Shown here piece after piece: positions 6,327 to 7,526 of a stretch of 7,526 nt of DNA. The notes under the pieces were generated by a model. The model did no database searches and was not told where the DNA came from. It saw only the letters and a list, made by a program, of their open reading frames with translations. The DNA is from an uncultured Bacilli bacterium (GTDB lineage Bacteria; Bacillota_I; Bacilli_A; RF39; UBA660), in assembly GCA_948552115.1 (NCBI GenBank), contig CAOWNX010000034.1:1-7526 (forward strand). Direction: 5' to 3'. Position numbers and translations under genes: made by a program. Every line of letters starts with the position of its first letter. The first letter of the stretch is position 1.

Positions 6327-6364
6327 GTTTTTTGAAAAAGCATTCCTATTTTTTTTATTTTTTT
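6319..6364 (+). terminator. Intrinsic terminator overlapping the ctp stop codon
   Basis: AAAAATAGG (6319-6327) pairs with CCTATTTTT (6345-6353) around a 17-nt loop, followed by a long T-rich tract. The TAG stop (6324-6326) is part of the left arm. The loop itself contains T6/A5 runs that could pair as an inner hairpin. Confidence 0.75.
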
Positions 6365-6371
6365 GTATAAT
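6343..6371 (+). promoter_or_regulatory. Candidate promoter for the DUF402 gene
   Basis: A perfect -10 TATAAT lies at 6366-6371. The -35 position at 17-bp spacing is TTCCTA (6343-6348), a partial match inside the ctp terminator. Predicted start is near 6378, downstream of the in-frame ATG at 6370, which argues for ATG 6394 as the real start with a leader of about 16 nt. Confidence 0.5.
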
Positions 6372-6393
6372 GAGAAAAGAGAGACGTGATAAT

Positions 6394-6927
6394 ATGGATA
6401 AATTGAAAGTAGGGGATCGTCTTAAAATCGAGTGTTATAAACATAATGGATTGTTAGATTGTACGAATGATGAAGCAATTGTGCTTGAGGTTACGGATGA
6501 ATATTTAATTGTGGCAAATGATCATACAAAACTTACCGAACATGATGGGAGAAGTCATCGTACGCGAGAACCTGCAGTATTATTTTTTTATAAAAAGCGA
6601 TGGTTTAATGTAATTGGACAATTAAAAAGACAAGGGTTATTTTATTATTGTAATATTGCTACTCCTTATATTATTGATCATCATACGATTAAATATATTG
6701 ATTATGATTTGGATTTACGTGTGTTTCCTGATGGAGGCTTTCGCATTTTAGACCGAAATGAATATAAATATCATAAGAAGATTATGCATTATTCTAAGGA
6801 GTTAGATACGATTGTTCATTATGAATTGGGGCAGTTGATTGAGTTGAAAAAATGTCAGAAAGGACCATTTACTCCCGGAATTGTCGTAAAATTTTATGAA
6901 AAATATAAAAAAGTGAAAAAAAAGTGA
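6394..6927 (+). CDS. DUF402-family nucleoside tri-/diphosphatase (Ntdp-like)
   Basis: From ATG 6394 the protein has 177 residues, close to the ~180 of staphylococcal Ntdp, the characterised DUF402 member that hydrolyses NTPs and NDPs. Family marks are an N-terminal small barrel (GDRLKIECYKHNG, 7-19), FFYKKRWFNVIGQLKRQGLFYYCNIATP (64-91), the acidic metal-binding stretch IKYIDYDLDLRVFPDGG (99-115) and the second acidic group DRNEY (120-124). Known members use these Asp/Glu residues to hold divalent metal, and all appear intact here. The C-terminus is Lys-rich. An ATG at 6370 would add eight residues but overlaps the candidate -10 element, so it is rejected; the SD for 6394 is weak (GAGAG, 6379-6383). 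No GC-rich terminator follows, and rRNA promoter P1 begins only 10 nt after the TGA stop. The exact substrate is unknown. Confidence 0.92.
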   Translation: MDKLKVGDRLKIECYKHNGLLDCTNDEAIVLEVTDEYLIVANDHTKLTEHDGRSHRTREPAVLFFYKKRWFNVIGQLKRQGLFYYCNIATPYIIDHHTIKYIDYDLDLRVFPDGGFRILDRNEYKYHKKIMHYSKELDTIVHYELGQLIELKKCQKGPFTPGIVVKFYEKYKKVKKK

Positions 6928-6936
6928 ATTTTTCTA

Positions 6937-6965
6937 TTGCATTTACATATATTTTAGTGTAGAAT
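6937..6965 (+). promoter_or_regulatory. rRNA operon upstream promoter P1
   Basis: -35 TTGCAT (6937-6942), a 17-bp spacer, and -10 TAGAAT (6960-6965). Predicted start is near 6972. The 7-bp inverted repeat TTTACAT (6942-6948) / ATGTAAA (6964-6970) overlaps the -35 end, the spacer and the -10, so it could be an operator. Confidence 0.6.
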
Positions 6966-6972
6966 GTAAAAC

Positions 6973-6993
6973 GTGTTACCCAAAAGGGAGCAC
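6973..6993 (+). other. Hairpin at the start of the P1 transcript
   Basis: GTGTTACCC (6973-6981) and GGGAGCAC (6986-6993) pair around an AAAA loop, giving eight pairs including one G-U, with A6978 bulged. It lies within a few nt of the predicted P1 start. It has no T tract after it, so it is not a terminator. Confidence 0.5.
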
Positions 6994-7002
6994 AAATATA
7001 GA

Positions 7003-7047
7003 AAATCTACTCTGTTTTATCAGTAATTAGCTGAAAAAAATAGATTT
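7003..7047 (+). other. Second leader hairpin between P1 and P2
   Basis: AAATCTA (7003-7009) pairs with TAGATTT (7041-7047). Inside, TTTT (7015-7018) pairs with AAAA (7036-7039) and TCAG (7020-7023) with CTGA (7031-7034) around a 7-nt loop. Total is about 15 pairs with an internal loop and an A-A mismatch. No T tract follows. Confidence 0.5.
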
Positions 7048-7076
7048 GTCGAAAAAGTTAAAAAAATGTAAAAAAA
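7034..7076 (+). promoter_or_regulatory. Phased A-tracts upstream of P2 (UP-like element)
   Basis: A runs at 7034-7040, 7052-7056, 7060-7066 and 7070-7076 lie just upstream of the -35. The last three are centred about 9-10 bp apart, one helical turn, so the DNA should bend. This is the usual place for an UP element bound by the RNA polymerase alpha C-terminal domains. Confidence 0.6.
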
Positions 7077-7096
7077 CTTATTGACAATGTAAAAAA
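7065..7096 (+). repeat. Direct repeat AATGTAAAAAA flanking the P2 -35
   Basis: AATGTAAAAAA occurs at 7065-7075 and 7086-7096, 21 bp (two helical turns) apart, on either side of the TTGACA box. The core ATGTAAA also occurs at 6964-6970 and, inverted, at 6942-6948 around P1. Confidence 0.7.
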
Positions 7097-7109
7097 GATT
7101 TGATATATT
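7081..7109 (+). promoter_or_regulatory. rRNA operon main promoter P2
   Basis: Consensus -35 TTGACA (7081-7086), a 17-bp spacer, and -10 TATATT (7104-7109) with TGa extension at 7101-7103. A-tracts lie upstream. It is the best promoter in the window. Predicted start is near 7116, about 100 nt before the 16S 5' end. Confidence 0.88.
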
Positions 7110-7116
7110 AACTTCA

Positions 7117-7132
7117 GCTTTTGAGAAAAAGC
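7117..7132 (+). other. GNRA-tetraloop hairpin at the 5' end of the P2 transcript
   Basis: GCTTTT (7117-7122) and AAAAGC (7127-7132) form a 6-bp stem closed by GAGA, a GNRA tetraloop. It begins at about +2 of the P2 transcript and ends 7 nt before boxA. Confidence 0.6.
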
Positions 7133-7139
7133 GAGAAAA

Positions 7140-7154
7140 TGATCTTTGAAAACT
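7140..7154 (+). promoter_or_regulatory. boxA-type rRNA antitermination site
   Basis: TGATCTTTGAAAACT closely matches the boxA element of Firmicutes rRNA leaders, where NusB-NusE (S10) binds and helps polymerase pass terminators while making rRNA. It lies between P2 and the 16S gene, as expected. Confidence 0.75.
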
Positions 7155-7218
7155 AAGTAAAAAAGTCAATTTGAGTAGCTTAGGATAAACTGAAATTTAA
7201 TAGATTGAAATATATCTT

Positions 7219-7526
<308 letters not shown>

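Noticed and set aside
6370..6393. Earlier ATG start for the DUF402 gene
   Set aside because: It overlaps the TATAAT box, so the transcript would begin downstream of it; length and family N-terminus fit ATG 6394.
7003..7047. Terminator between the rRNA promoters
   Set aside because: The hairpin is not followed by a T run on the plus strand; it is followed by A-tracts.

Overview
This is an AT-rich chromosomal segment from a low-GC Gram-positive bacterium, most likely an uncultured member of the Bacilli/Erysipelotrichia/RF39-like group. The evidence is the YbbR-repeat (CdaR-type) protein, a DUF402 nucleotide phosphatase of staphylococcal type, a lipoprotein with LolA/GerS-like and DUF4367-like parts, Shine-Dalgarno sites, T-rich intrinsic terminators, and a Firmicutes-type 16S rRNA 5' end. 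TGA is used as a stop (lipoprotein and DUF402 genes) and all Trp codons read are TGG, so this is standard code 11 and not the Mycoplasma/Spiroplasma code. The exact lineage is an inference; the 16S fragment would settle it.

Layout: (1) 1-1083, the 3' part of a YbbR-repeat gene (cdaR-like), closed by a terminator. (2) 1138-2784, fhs, formate-tetrahydrofolate ligase. (3) 2808-3017 on the minus strand, a small DUF378 membrane protein convergent with fhs; both genes share one bidirectional terminator. (4) 3130-4314, a two-domain lipoprotein with an Asn-rich, Cys-containing linker. (5) 4556-5080, a membrane-anchored protein of unknown function with a possible thioredoxin-like fold but no cysteine. 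(6) 5145-6326, an S41/Ctp-type processing protease with TTG start. (7) 6394-6927, a DUF402/Ntdp nucleotide phosphatase. (8) 6928-7218, an rRNA operon leader with two tandem promoters, hairpins, phased A-tracts and a boxA. (9) about 7219-7526, the first ~300 nt of 16S rRNA, cut by the window end.

Nearly every gene looks like its own transcription unit. Terminator stems often overlap or touch the upstream stop codon, and an extended -10 element (TGnTATnnT) lies so close to the next start that predicted 5' leaders are only about 9-21 nt. Functionally the segment mixes housekeeping genes (one-carbon metabolism, nucleotide pool, rRNA) with cell-surface proteins (YbbR protein, lipoprotein, anchored protein, Ctp protease). 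I see no mobile element, CRISPR array, toxin-antitoxin or defence module. The most interesting parts are the cysteine-free thioredoxin-like protein, the lipoprotein linker, the substituted folate pocket of Fhs, and the repeated ATGTAAA motif around the two rRNA promoters.
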